Assembly: GCF_049331405.1 (NCBI RefSeq)
Contig: NZ_CP186274.1
Location: 6,076,001-6,140,000 of the forward strand
Length of the DNA: 64,000 nt
Direction of reading: 5' to 3'
From: PoT sp049331405
GTDB taxonomy: Bacteria; Planctomycetota; Planctomycetia; Isosphaerales; Isosphaeraceae
The notes below the pieces were generated by a model that searched no databases, had not been told where the DNA came from, and saw only the letters and a list, made by a program, of their open reading frames with translations. This document shows positions 32,436-40,213 of the stretch, one piece after another. The stretch's first letter is position 1. The number at the start of each line of letters is the position of its first letter. The position numbers were made by a program, and so were the translations under genes.

Positions 32436-32858
32436 ATGGCAAACCCCAACGGCAAGCTCACCGGCAAGGCGAGTTTCTTCATCCTCGCCGGCGACCGCGT
32501 CTATCTGACGAAGTACAGCCCCAGCGTCGACAAGACGCTCGCCGACACCACCGACGGCGCGGATTACGACCCGGCGTCGAGGCTCATCCACGCCACGCAG
32601 CAGGCGGTCAAGGTCGCCCAGACGCTGGACGTGGAGGGCGTCTTCGACGTCAACCGAGTCCCGCAGAAGGTCATAGCGCTGCTCTATTCCAACGTCGACG
32701 CGGTCCCCGTCCAGCTCGGCCTGGATGCGGGAATCCTGTTCGGCAGCGGCCTCTTCGACATCGAGAACTTCTCGTGCGACGTCCCCATCGACGACAAGGT
32801 CACCTGGAAGGCCTCGTTCAAATCCAACGGCATCTTCACCCCCGGCGGCACCCTCTAA
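32436..32858 (+). CDS. Major tail tube protein (140 aa)
   Basis: The position (between terminator-like gene and G/GT pair) and beta-rich sequence ('ASFFILAGDRVYLTKYSPSV', 'GSGLFDIENFSCDVPIDDKV', 'TWKASFKSNGIFTPGG') fit a siphovirus tube protein. AAAGGAG is 7 bases before ATG 32436, preferred over the start at 32421. Confidence 0.75.
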   Translation: MANPNGKLTGKASFFILAGDRVYLTKYSPSVDKTLADTTDGADYDPASRLIHATQQAVKVAQTLDVEGVFDVNRVPQKVIALLYSNVDAVPVQLGLDAGILFGSGLFDIENFSCDVPIDDKVTWKASFKSNGIFTPGGTL

Positions 32859-32861
32859 GCC

Positions 32862-33428
32862 ATGAACGACCTATCGAGCCTCACGGGCCAGGCCAAGCGC
32901 CTCACGGTCGGGGGGGAGGTCTTCGACCTCCACCCCCTGACGATCGACGACTTCGGCAAGCTGCAGGAGTGGGTCGACCGGCAGTACCCCGACCCGTTCG
33001 ACCTGGTGAACAAGCAGATCTCCGCCGGCCGCGTCACCCTCGACGACGACGGGAAGGAGAAGCGCGAAGAGTACAACGTGACCCAGCAGCAGTTCCTGTT
33101 CAGGATCGCGATGGAGCAATCCTCGAACTGCAAGCACCTGATCGGCCGGCCCGACGCGGACGCGCTGCTGAGCACGCTCGAGGGGGTCAAGCAGCTCCTG
33201 CTCCTGAGCATCCGGAAGTCCCGCCCGGACTTCACGGACGAGGACGCCGACCGCCTCTATCGCAGGATGACCATCGGCGACGTGGCCCGGGTCTATCAGG
33301 CGACGAATGCCGACATGGTCATGGGCAGCGAACGCCCAAAAGCCCCGACGCCGAGTGGGAAACAGGACCGTCCGAAGCGAAGCCGAAAGACCAATGGGAC
33401 TGGTGGGCGTTCATCCACTCGGCGTTGA
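32862..33428 (+). CDS. Tail assembly chaperone, G-like short form (188 aa)
   Basis: Helical protein with 'FDLHPLTIDDFGKLQEWVDR', 'QFLFRIAMEQSSNCKHLIGR', 'VKQLLLLSIRKSRPDFTDED' and 'RMTIGDVARVYQATNADMVM', like other phage tail assembly chaperones. The frame continues past a slippery heptamer into a short basic tail, the unshifted product. It binds the tape measure during tail assembly. Confidence 0.8.
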   Translation: MNDLSSLTGQAKRLTVGGEVFDLHPLTIDDFGKLQEWVDRQYPDPFDLVNKQISAGRVTLDDDGKEKREEYNVTQQQFLFRIAMEQSSNCKHLIGRPDADALLSTLEGVKQLLLLSIRKSRPDFTDEDADRLYRRMTIGDVARVYQATNADMVMGSERPKAPTPSGKQDRPKRSRKTNGTGGRSSTRR

Positions 33429-33592
33429 AGCACAAGGAATGGGCCCCCGCCCAAGTCTTCTCCCTCACCATCCCGCAGATCCTCTGCCTCATCTCCGAGA
33501 AGCCCCCCGGGCGGCGCACCCTCGCCAACGTCGAGGAGTACCGGCGCATGCTCGAGGAGCGCGAACGCGCCGTCGCGGCGTGGCTGGAGTAG
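32862..33592 (+). CDS. GT-like long form made by -1 frameshift (about 243 aa)
   Basis: The slippery heptamer C-CCA-AAA (33335-33341) is in the correct phase (zero-frame codons cgC CCA AAA). A -1 slip there joins residue ~160 of the G-like protein to 'SPDAEWETGPSEAKPKDQWD' and 'EWAPAQVFSLTIPQILCLIS', ending 'RERAVAAWLE' at 33592, four bases before the tape measure start. This is the lambda G/GT arrangement. The downstream frame is natural-looking and has no start of its own in place. Confidence 0.85.
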
Positions 33593-33595
33593 ACC

Positions 33596-35503
33596 GTGGC
33601 CTTCAAACTCGCCGAACTCTTCGTCGACATCACGGGCAGGGACAAGCCCCTGCAGGGCACGCTGGGACGCGTGAAGAACGGGCTGCTCGGCATCGGCGGC
33701 ATGGCCGCCGGCGCGACGCTCGGGCTCGGCGGCGTCACGGTGGCGCTGGCCGGGGTCGCCGCCGGCACCACCGCCGCCGTGAAGATGGGGGCGGACCTGG
33801 AGAAGCAGTACTCCGCGATCCGCAAGACGACCGGCCTGGCCGGCGAGGACTTCGAACGCCTCAAGCGCGGGCTGCAGTCCATCGGCACGACGATGGCCGG
33901 CGTGTCCAACGAGGAGATCAACGAAATCGCCGGCATGGCGGGCCGGCTCGGCATCCAGGGCGTCGAGGGGATCCTCGCCTACACCAAGGCGATCGCGCAA
34001 ATCAAGATCGCCCTGGATGACATCCCGGCGGAGGAGGCGGCGACCTCGATCGCCCGCATTCTGAACCAATTCAAGCTGGGCCCGGAGTACGCGTTATCAT
34101 TCGCCAGCGCCTTGAACAAGCTGGACGACAGCAGCACGGCCACGGGCCGCGACATCCTGGATGTGTCGAATCGGCTCGCGGGCACGGCGGCGACCCTGGG
34201 CCTCTCGCCGCAGAAACTCCTCGCGCTATCGTCCGCCGCCAAGGACGCGGGCCTCGAGAACGAGGTCGCCGGTTCGACGTTCAGCCAGATCTTCGGGAAG
34301 ATGGCGTCCGAGGTCGATAAGTTCGCCAAGGTCGCCGGCGTGAGCACGAAGCAGTTCGCCGACGCCGTCAGGTCCGACCCCATCGAAGCCCTGAAGCTGC
34401 TGCTCAAGGGCGTCAACAGCCTGGAAAAGCTGGAGAAGTTCAAGGCCCTGAGTGGCCTGAAGATGGACGGCGTGAAAGCCTCCGGGGCGATCCTCCAGCT
34501 CAATCAGGTGGCCGAGAAACTGGACGAGGCGATCAAGACTTCCAACGACGAATGGAAGTCCCAGGCGTCCATCCAGAAAGAAGTGGAGATCCAGGGGCAG
34601 AACACGTGGGCCCAGCTCCAACTGCTCTGGAATCAGGTCCAGCTCACCGGGGCGGCGATCGGCGATTACCTCCTGCCCGTGGTCAAGGCCCTGTCCGGCG
34701 TCTTCGGCGAGGTGGCGCAGTCGATCCGCGGCACCGTCGAATCCGCGCGGGGCACCGTCGGCCCGTGGGTCCAGTGGATGGTCGACGTGATCGACGTCCT
34801 CTCTGTCACCTTCCGGAACTGGTCCGACATCGTCGCGCTCACGGTGCTCGATGTTGCCCAGTCGATCGACGGCGTGCAGAGCTACATGGGCCAGTTCGCG
34901 TCGTGGCTCAGCGGGCAGTTCGTGAACATATTCCTCGACTCGATCCAGTACATCGGGCTCGCCTTCTCGCAGCAGTTCCTCGACATCGGGAACATGGTGC
35001 TCAAGTTCTGGGAGGCGATCGGCATGGAGGTGCCCGAGTCGATGAAGGGCATCGCCGACGCGGTGAAGGTGAACCTGTTCGAGAAGGTCGGGTTCCGCAC
35101 CGAGGGGTTCGAGTTCAAGGAGGACGAAGGCAAAGCGGCGGGATACGCCGCCGAGCGCCAGGCGATCATGGACCGCATGGCCGGCCGCGAGCAGAAGCGG
35201 CTGGACGACAAGGCCGCGCTCGCCGCCGACATGGCGAAGAAGCAGGAGCTGAAAGACCCCGAGAAGGCCAAGGAAGGGACGGGCGAGGCCCCCGACCTGG
35301 GTAAGAAGAAGAAGGGCAAGCAGGAGCAGGCCAAGCATCAGGACTTGGATTCTTACGTCAAAAACATCCAAGAGAGTTTCTTCGAGAAGAAGGACGACAA
35401 GCTGCTCAAGGTCAACCAGGAGCAGCTCAAGACCCAGAAGCAGCTGCTCGACGCCCAGAAGAACGCGAAACCCAACGCGGCCGTCGCCGCAGGACCGGCG
35501 TGA
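33596..35503 (+). CDS. Tail tape measure protein (635 aa)
   Basis: An N-terminal 'FVDITGRDKPLQGTLGRVKN' followed by Gly/Ala-rich hydrophobic sequence and 'ADLEKQYSAIRKTTGLAGED', 'ISLLA'-type helices and TP901-like motifs ('NEINEIAGMAGRLGIQGVEG' region). Several hydrophobic segments lie near residues 410-460, and the last ~130 residues are Lys/Glu/Gln-rich coiled coil. It sets tail length and enters the host with DNA. At 635 residues it predicts a tail of about 95 nm (0.15 nm per residue, family rule). The GTG start follows the GT stop closely. Confidence 0.88.
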   Translation: MAFKLAELFVDITGRDKPLQGTLGRVKNGLLGIGGMAAGATLGLGGVTVALAGVAAGTTAAVKMGADLEKQYSAIRKTTGLAGEDFERLKRGLQSIGTTMAGVSNEEINEIAGMAGRLGIQGVEGILAYTKAIAQIKIALDDIPAEEAATSIARILNQFKLGPEYALSFASALNKLDDSSTATGRDILDVSNRLAGTAATLGLSPQKLLALSSAAKDAGLENEVAGSTFSQIFGKMASEVDKFAKVAGVSTKQFADAVRSDPIEALKLLLKGVNSLEKLEKFKALSGLKMDGVKASGAILQLNQVAEKLDEAIKTSNDEWKSQASIQKEVEIQGQNTWAQLQLLWNQVQLTGAAIGDYLLPVVKALSGVFGEVAQSIRGTVESARGTVGPWVQWMVDVIDVLSVTFRNWSDIVALTVLDVAQSIDGVQSYMGQFASWLSGQFVNIFLDSIQYIGLAFSQQFLDIGNMVLKFWEAIGMEVPESMKGIADAVKVNLFEKVGFRTEGFEFKEDEGKAAGYAAERQAIMDRMAGREQKRLDDKAALAADMAKKQELKDPEKAKEGTGEAPDLGKKKKGKQEQAKHQDLDSYVKNIQESFFEKKDDKLLKVNQEQLKTQKQLLDAQKNAKPNAAVAAGPA

Positions 35504-36363
35504 TGTCGAACGGGTATTACTTCTACCTCAACGGCGTGGCCTGCTCGTACGACCTCACGAGCGCCGACGGGAGCGAGGCGTACGGCGAATCCGTGTCGCT
35601 GGAGTCGGGCGTGTCGGCGGAGGTCATCATCAAGTGCCCGTGGGCCTCCCGCTTCAAGCTGATACGCGGGCTCATGGGGGGCGTCACCCTGAACGGCACG
35701 TACATGACGTTCCTCAAGCCGGCGATGCTGCCGGACTACCCCAAGGCCCTCTGCACGGGGATCGGCGGGATCAAGGGGTTGCTGCCGGCCACCCGGCGCG
35801 ACGGCTGGCCGACGTACAAGTTCGCCCTCGTCACGGCCCAGTTCACCGTTCCCCCCTGGATCCAGGACGAGTCGTACCCGCCCTTCACGACGCTCAACAT
35901 CACGACGGCCCCGGAGGTGTTCACGCCGCCCGGGGGGGCCTTCTACATGCCCGCCCTCAGCGGCGCGCCGGTGGCGGAGAACTCGCTGGGGATCATCCGG
36001 GCCCACTCGGAGGTGACGATCACCAGGGAGTTCATCCCCTATCCCCCGGTCGCCGCCTGCATGAAGCTCGCGGGCACCATCAACTCCGACGACATCACCA
36101 TCAGCGACAGGACGTTCCCGCGCGGCTGCCTGATGTTCGTCGGCATGGGCGAGGCGACCCCGATGGCCGACCCCATGACGGGCTATCAGGCGTACAAGGT
36201 CTCTTACAAGTTCATGGGCAACGACGACACCGAGTTCAACAAGTTCCTGGGACGCGACGGGGAATACCACACGGTCAACAGCCAGAAGGACGGATCGGGC
36301 CGGGCCCCGTTCGAATACGCGAGCCACAGCTGGTTCTTCGGCAATGACCTCGCGTCCCCCTGA
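35503..36363 (+). CDS. Distal tail-region protein (286 aa)
   Basis: Beta-rich protein ('YYFYLNGVACSYDLTSADGS', 'RFKLIRGLMGGVTLNGTYMT', 'TDEF'-like turns, 'GYQAYKVSYKFMGNDDTEFN') starting at the ATG that overlaps the tape measure stop. It ends with 'FLGRDGEYHTVNSQKDGSGR' and 'APFEYASHSWFFGNDL'. Its place directly after the tape measure suggests a distal tail or hub component. Confidence 0.6.
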   Translation: MSNGYYFYLNGVACSYDLTSADGSEAYGESVSLESGVSAEVIIKCPWASRFKLIRGLMGGVTLNGTYMTFLKPAMLPDYPKALCTGIGGIKGLLPATRRDGWPTYKFALVTAQFTVPPWIQDESYPPFTTLNITTAPEVFTPPGGAFYMPALSGAPVAENSLGIIRAHSEVTITREFIPYPPVAACMKLAGTINSDDITISDRTFPRGCLMFVGMGEATPMADPMTGYQAYKVSYKFMGNDDTEFNKFLGRDGEYHTVNSQKDGSGRAPFEYASHSWFFGNDLASP

Positions 36364-36379
36364 CGAACCGAGGTGAGGC

Positions 36380-36799
36380 ATGCTGGGCGGCGGCAAGGAT
36401 CTCGGGAGGCAGCGGCCGGGCCATGTGATCCGGGCCCGGACCATCAACCGGCCGAACGAGCAGATCGAGCGCCTGACGCGGCGGACGGTCGGCCCCGGCC
36501 TGGCCGGCGGCACGGCGGCGGGCGTCCCCTTCGAATACGCGACGACCAGGCTCGGCTTCCACGCGAAGCTCACGGGCGGGGGACGCTACGGCAAGTACGA
36601 CTGGCAGGCCGTCTACATGGACAAGGATGACCCGACCCAGTACCTGGACATCGAAGGCTGGTCGGGCACGGCGGACGCCGACCCGGCGATCGAGCAGAAC
36701 TTCGGCGACAAGCTGCCGACGGACGGGACGACGGTCGTCTGGCTCGAGCGGGATTACTACTCGGGCTTCCTGATCTTCCAGACGGACAACTGCGGATGA
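36380..36799 (+). CDS. Tail protein of the distal cluster (139 aa)
   Basis: Contains 'RQRPGHVIRARTINRPNEQI' at the N-terminus and a beta-rich remainder ('GKYDWQAVYMDKDDPTQYLD', 'DGTTVVWLERDYYSGFLIFQ'). The N-terminal phrase recurs in the next gene ('RQRPGRAIQTRLLNDRARAA'), so the two are probably related or share a docking segment. Unknown function. Confidence 0.6.
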   Translation: MLGGGKDLGRQRPGHVIRARTINRPNEQIERLTRRTVGPGLAGGTAAGVPFEYATTRLGFHAKLTGGGRYGKYDWQAVYMDKDDPTQYLDIEGWSGTADADPAIEQNFGDKLPTDGTTVVWLERDYYSGFLIFQTDNCG

Positions 36800-37797
36800 A
36801 GCCAATCGACGTCGGTAGGCAGCGGCCGGGCCGGGCGATCCAGACCCGGCTCCTCAACGATCGGGCCCGCGCGGCGGAGCTGCTCTCCCGGGGGCAGACG
36901 CTCGACGCGTTCGGCCCGTCGATGGACTCGCGGGCCCTCCGCGAGCTGCCGTTCTACGCACGGCTCTCGAGCGACGAGGACGGGGGCGGCGTGCCCTACA
37001 GCTTCACCGAGGTGTACGCGCAGCCCGGCGAATCCAACCACGAGCCGATCACCTGGGCGGAGCTGCCGGGCGGGCGGACGGGCACCAAGGCGTACCCTCT
37101 CCGCCAGACGGCCGACATGAGCGGCCGGGTCGTGAAGCTCCGCAAGTCCGCCGACGACGACTCGTATTGGTTCGATTACAAGCGGCTCGGGAGGAAGACG
37201 CCGGAAGGCGGAGGCCCCTGCAGCGGATGCGGCACGGTCCCCAGCCAAATTGATGTGCTGCAGGCGGGCCGGCCCTGGCGGACGTTCACGTATCAGCGGA
37301 CTCCGGCCGACCTGGACGGGAAGACGGTGTGCATCTACCAGGGCGTCCAGGACGTCGGACCGAATCCGGCCTACTTCAAGTTCGCCGACTTCGGTTGGTT
37401 CTCGGGGCCGACCCCCATCCGGGTGGGGGATGCGATCCGGCTGAACTACGATTACGCCTACGTGGCGCAGTGCCGGCTGATCATCGCCCTCAACGTCATC
37501 GTGGCACCGAGCGGCAATTACTTCGGCATCAACGATTGCCAGGTCGCGTTCCCGACCTCCTATTCGGTGTCCTCGTTCCTGTCCCAGCCATTCCCTCCCC
37601 CGCCGAAGGAAGACGGTCCCCCGCCCGATCCCGACGCGGACACCTGCGACCCCTTCGTCATCCGCCACTGGTTCATCCAGCTCCCGGGCGTCGGCGTGCT
37701 CGAGGAGCTTCCCCTGGGCTCGTACCTCGCGAGCGGGAGCGGCGAACGCATCACGCTCGATCAGTCCGGCAGCGCCGGGGGGTTGAAGCTGAGATGA
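36796..37797 (+). CDS. Tail protein of the distal cluster (333 aa)
   Basis: It starts by 4-bp overlap and shares its first 30 residues in pattern with the previous gene. The middle includes 'FYARLSSDEDGGGVPYSFTE', 'SGCGTVPSQIDVLQAGRPWR' and 'YGYVAQC'-type strands, ending Pro-rich then 'VIRHWFIQLPGVGVLEELPL'. Probably a fibre or tip component; no catalytic motif is visible. Confidence 0.6.
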   Translation: MKPIDVGRQRPGRAIQTRLLNDRARAAELLSRGQTLDAFGPSMDSRALRELPFYARLSSDEDGGGVPYSFTEVYAQPGESNHEPITWAELPGGRTGTKAYPLRQTADMSGRVVKLRKSADDDSYWFDYKRLGRKTPEGGGPCSGCGTVPSQIDVLQAGRPWRTFTYQRTPADLDGKTVCIYQGVQDVGPNPAYFKFADFGWFSGPTPIRVGDAIRLNYDYAYVAQCRLIIALNVIVAPSGNYFGINDCQVAFPTSYSVSSFLSQPFPPPPKEDGPPPDPDADTCDPFVIRHWFIQLPGVGVLEELPLGSYLASGSGERITLDQSGSAGGLKLR

Positions 37798-38075
37798 GCC
37801 GTCCCCCCTTCTGCCCGGGCTGCCCGCACTACCCGACGTTCTGCGCGGGCATCGTCGCGCCCGCCCTTTGCAAGGCGAACTGCGGGGCCGAGCGCGTGAG
37901 CGACCCGGCCCCGAGCGAGGCGGAGAAGCTCCTGGTCGTCGCCGGCTGCGAGCACGCGAGGTTGCCCGGCTGCGGATGCGGCGGGATCGAGTGCGCGGGC
38001 GGGGCCCGCGACGGGCAGCGGGTCTCGATCAAGACATGCAAAGCATGCCCGTTGTTTTTGCGCAACATAGGTTGA
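37794..38075 (+). CDS. Cysteine-rich small protein, last gene of the late operon (93 aa)
   Basis: Eleven Cys in 93 residues, including 'CPGCPHYPTFCAGIVAPALC', 'CEHARLPGCGCGGIEC' and 'CKACPLFLRN', suggest one or more metal sites. It overlaps the previous stop by four bases (ATGA). Cys-rich proteins at the end of tail clusters can be tip or spike parts, but no known spike motif is present. Confidence 0.55.
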   Translation: MSRPPFCPGCPHYPTFCAGIVAPALCKANCGAERVSDPAPSEAEKLLVVAGCEHARLPGCGCGGIECAGGARDGQRVSIKTCKACPLFLRNIG

Positions 38076-38101
38076 CGTGTAGCGGTCGTGCCGGTTAGGC
38101 T
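38072..38101 (+). promoter_or_regulatory. Promoter at the end of the late operon
   Basis: TTGACG (38072-38077), 18 bases, TAGGCT (38096-38101). It would drive a transcript of about 50 nt ending at the terminator at 38125-38160. Confidence 0.45.
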
Positions 38102-38124
38102 GTGTCCACTGACTCGCGAGTAGG

Positions 38125-38160
38125 CCCCCTCCCACGAAGGATTGTGGGAGGGGGTTTTTT
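38125..38160 (+). terminator. Late-operon terminator
   Basis: A perfect 11-bp stem (38125-38135 with 38144-38154), 8-nt loop, six T (38155-38160). The last T belongs to the stop codon of the convergent gene. The six T plus CATGCGC match the bases that end the 2866-2938 transcript. Confidence 0.9.
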
Positions 38161-38360
38161 CATGCGCTCTTCTTCTGCTTCTTCGGGAGCATCTCCCCCA
38201 TCGTCTGGCGGGCGGTGTCCGTCATCGTCTCCCACCGCTCGTCGCCCTCGCGACACCAGTACACCGCGTTCTCCATGTCGCTCGCCTTGCACTCGCTGGC
38301 GAGGCGGGGCTTATTCCCCTCGAGCATCACCCAGAGGGGACGAGTCGAGGGGAGCGTCAT
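38160..38360 (-). CDS. Hypothetical protein, last of the right leftward operon (66 aa)
   Basis: A short charged protein ('LWVMLEGNKPRLASECKASD', 'MENAVYWCREGDERWETMTD') ending in Lys-rich sequence. It overlaps the upstream cistron by four bases. No family recognised. Confidence 0.55.
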   Translation of the reverse strand: MTLPSTRPLWVMLEGNKPRLASECKASDMENAVYWCREGDERWETMTDTARQTMGEMLPKKQKKSA

Positions 38361-38569
38361 GAGGCCACCTTGACGCCGGCGGCGATCGACTTCACGCGGC
38401 AGCGCAAGGCGTCCGCGTGGGTGGCGTGGTGGAAATGGCCGTCGACCCCGCAGAGCCAGGGCGGGGCCAGCTCCCCCTCGACGAACCTGAACCGCATGCC
38501 CGGCTCGCTTTCCGAGTCGGGCAAGGTTTCGCGCTGCGACCAGGTCGTCAGCTTCGGATAGGTACTCAT
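38357..38569 (-). CDS. Hypothetical protein (70 aa)
   Basis: The start at ATG 38569 has GGAG seven bases upstream; longer versions of the frame are shadows. Sequence 'MRFRFVEGELAPPWLCGVDG' with 'HFHHATHADALRCRVKS' holds several His and Cys, possibly a metal site. Four-base overlaps on both sides place it in the operon 41331-38160. Confidence 0.6.
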   Translation of the reverse strand: MSTYPKLTTWSQRETLPDSESEPGMRFRFVEGELAPPWLCGVDGHFHHATHADALRCRVKSIAAGVKVAS

Positions 38570-38919
38570 GAGTTGGACTCCGGGAACTTTCCTTCGGCCG
38601 GGATTATCGCGTGGCTGCAGAAGTGATCGCGGCCGGGGCGGGCCACGGACCAAGACTGATCGCCGACGAGCGGCATTAGGAAGGCGTCTCTCGGCACGAT
38701 CGCGCGGACCAGTTCCAGCCATTCGATGTGCAGGTCGATCGCGATTTTGTAATTCTTCGGCCCCTTCACCTTGACCAAGCAACGGCACCTCATGCAGCTC
38801 GCCACTCCCTCGAGCACGACGGCAACCCTGACGAGGATCTGATTTTCGAGAGGCGGGATCGGCTCGGGCTCGGCGATCTTCGCGAGTGCTTTCTGGATCT
38901 TCGGTCGCTTCTCGCTCAT
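38566..38919 (-). CDS. Hypothetical protein (117 aa)
   Basis: ATG 38919 overlaps the upstream stop. The N-terminus is basic and helical ('KRPKIQKALAKIAEPEPIPP'), and 'VLEGVASCMRCRCLVKVKGP' contains a compact Cys cluster. Unknown role in the second leftward operon. Confidence 0.6.
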   Translation of the reverse strand: MSEKRPKIQKALAKIAEPEPIPPLENQILVRVAVVLEGVASCMRCRCLVKVKGPKNYKIAIDLHIEWLELVRAIVPRDAFLMPLVGDQSWSVARPGRDHFCSHAIIPAEGKFPESNS

Positions 38920-39182
38920 GACCTCCCCCTCGCCGGCGCGGCCGGTTCGTCGCGGTCGACGGTGCGGAATCGGAAGTTCGTGCCGTCCTTGACGCACTTG
39001 AAGACCGTGTCCCCCTGCTGGTGGGCCTCCCAGATCTTCGCGATCAGGCTAGCCAGGTCGGGATGGCCGTGGGACAGGCAGCGGTGACTCAGCTCGCGGA
39101 AGTGGCGGCCGAGTCGGTGTTCTTCGAGGCGATGCCGGTATACGGCCTGCACGCCGCGGATGAAGTGATAGATGTTGCGCAT
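38916..39182 (-). CDS. Hypothetical protein (88 aa)
   Basis: His/Arg-rich helical protein ('MRNIYHFIRGVQAVYRHRLE', 'EHRLGRHFRELSHRCLSHGH'). It overlaps the next cistron by four bases. No family recognised. Confidence 0.55.
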   Translation of the reverse strand: MRNIYHFIRGVQAVYRHRLEEHRLGRHFRELSHRCLSHGHPDLASLIAKIWEAHQQGDTVFKCVKDGTNFRFRTVDRDEPAAPARGRS

Positions 39183-39197
39183 GCTGATCTCCGCCGG

Positions 39198-39923
39198 TTA
39201 GAACGCGAATGCCGCTTGGACGGTCGCCGGCCTGGCGGGCCTTTCGGCCTGGCGTTCGCCGGCCGGCGACTTGGACGTCAGCTCGAACTGGATCCCGTAC
39301 CGCAGCTCGTCCGCGTCGGCGGGGATCAAGGCGGCATACGCCTTCATCCCCAGGCCGACGGTGATATGCTCCGGGTCCAGGCCCGACGCCCGGATCCAGT
39401 CCTCGGGCCCGCTCCGATCGGGCCAGCTCTCGATCTCGTCGAGGGCTATGGTCGATCTGACGCGCCGGCCCCCGCGCGCCAGGAAGCTCATGAAGCGGCC
39501 GGGGCTGAAGCTGAAGGCGACCCCCCACCGCTCGGCCGGGTCTGCCGGTGCCGTCGGCTCCTCGACTCGGCCGACGACCTGGTCGACGACAACGGGCGGC
39601 TCCGCGCGTTCGATCGCCGGCGAGGCGTCGACGAAACCGAACAGCCGCTCGCCCTTCTCGGCGAGGTGGTAGCAGCTCGTCGCGTCGAGGCCCCACGGGC
39701 TGAAGTGGGTCCGCAGGAATAGCCCGTCGTCCGTCAGCTTCGATCCGTGCGGGACCTTGAGCGTGAGGGGGTGCGACCCGTTGCGGACCATCGCGAACGC
39801 GCCGGTGTGCGACGTCCTCGACGCCCAGGTCGGGTGGAAGGAGTACTCCTTCCACCCGGCGATCTGGACGCCGCTCCGAAGCTGGACGATCGAGACGTGG
39901 GTGATGTGGACGACGATCGTCAC
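39198..39923 (-). CDS. Hypothetical protein of the second leftward operon (241 aa)
   Basis: The GTG at 39923 overlaps the previous stop (GTGA). Distinct phrases are 'VQIAGWKEYSFHPTWASRTS', 'GSHPLTLKVPHGSKLTDDGL' and 'WGVAFSFSPGRFMSFLARGG'; the length and lack of low complexity suggest a folded cytoplasmic protein. It matches no family I can name. Context (non-structural, leftward) suggests host takeover, nucleotide metabolism or regulation. Confidence 0.6.
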   Translation of the reverse strand: MTIVVHITHVSIVQLRSGVQIAGWKEYSFHPTWASRTSHTGAFAMVRNGSHPLTLKVPHGSKLTDDGLFLRTHFSPWGLDATSCYHLAEKGERLFGFVDASPAIERAEPPVVVDQVVGRVEEPTAPADPAERWGVAFSFSPGRFMSFLARGGRRVRSTIALDEIESWPDRSGPEDWIRASGLDPEHITVGLGMKAYAALIPADADELRYGIQFELTSKSPAGERQAERPARPATVQAAFAF

Positions 39924-40213
39924 TCGGAAACCCCCGCCTGCTCGGCCCACGCCTTCGCCTTGCGGAGCTTCCTCTGGCAATCCTCGAGCTCGGCGTTCGC
40001 GAACTCGACCGAGACCTCGAGCACGTCGATCAGCCACTTGATGGCCTCGACACGGGTGCGGAAGTAGGACGAGCGTTCCCCGAACTTGTGCTGGAAGTGC
40101 TCCCCGTCAAGAGTGACGATCATCAGGATGTGATCGTTGTGTTCGATGGCATCGACGGTATCGATCATCAGCGGGCTGAGCATCGCCCGGTGCCAGGTCG
40201 TCATCTCCCTCAT
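39920..40213 (-). CDS. Hypothetical protein (97 aa)
   Basis: Beta-start and long helix: 'EHNDHILMIVTLDGEHFQHK', 'TRVEAIKWLIDVLEVSVEFA', 'NAELEDCQRKLRKAKAWAEQ'. Overlaps neighbours by four bases on each side. Confidence 0.6.
   Translation of the reverse strand: MREMTTWHRAMLSPLMIDTVDAIEHNDHILMIVTLDGEHFQHKFGERSSYFRTRVEAIKWLIDVLEVSVEFANAELEDCQRKLRKAKAWAEQAGVSE

Noticed and set aside
29932..32442. 836-residue minus-strand open frame opposite the Pro/Arg-rich gene
   Set aside because: It is the complement of a GC-rich repeat gene, contains only Arg/Gly/Asp/Pro-rich sequence, runs antisense through a virion operon and has no start context.
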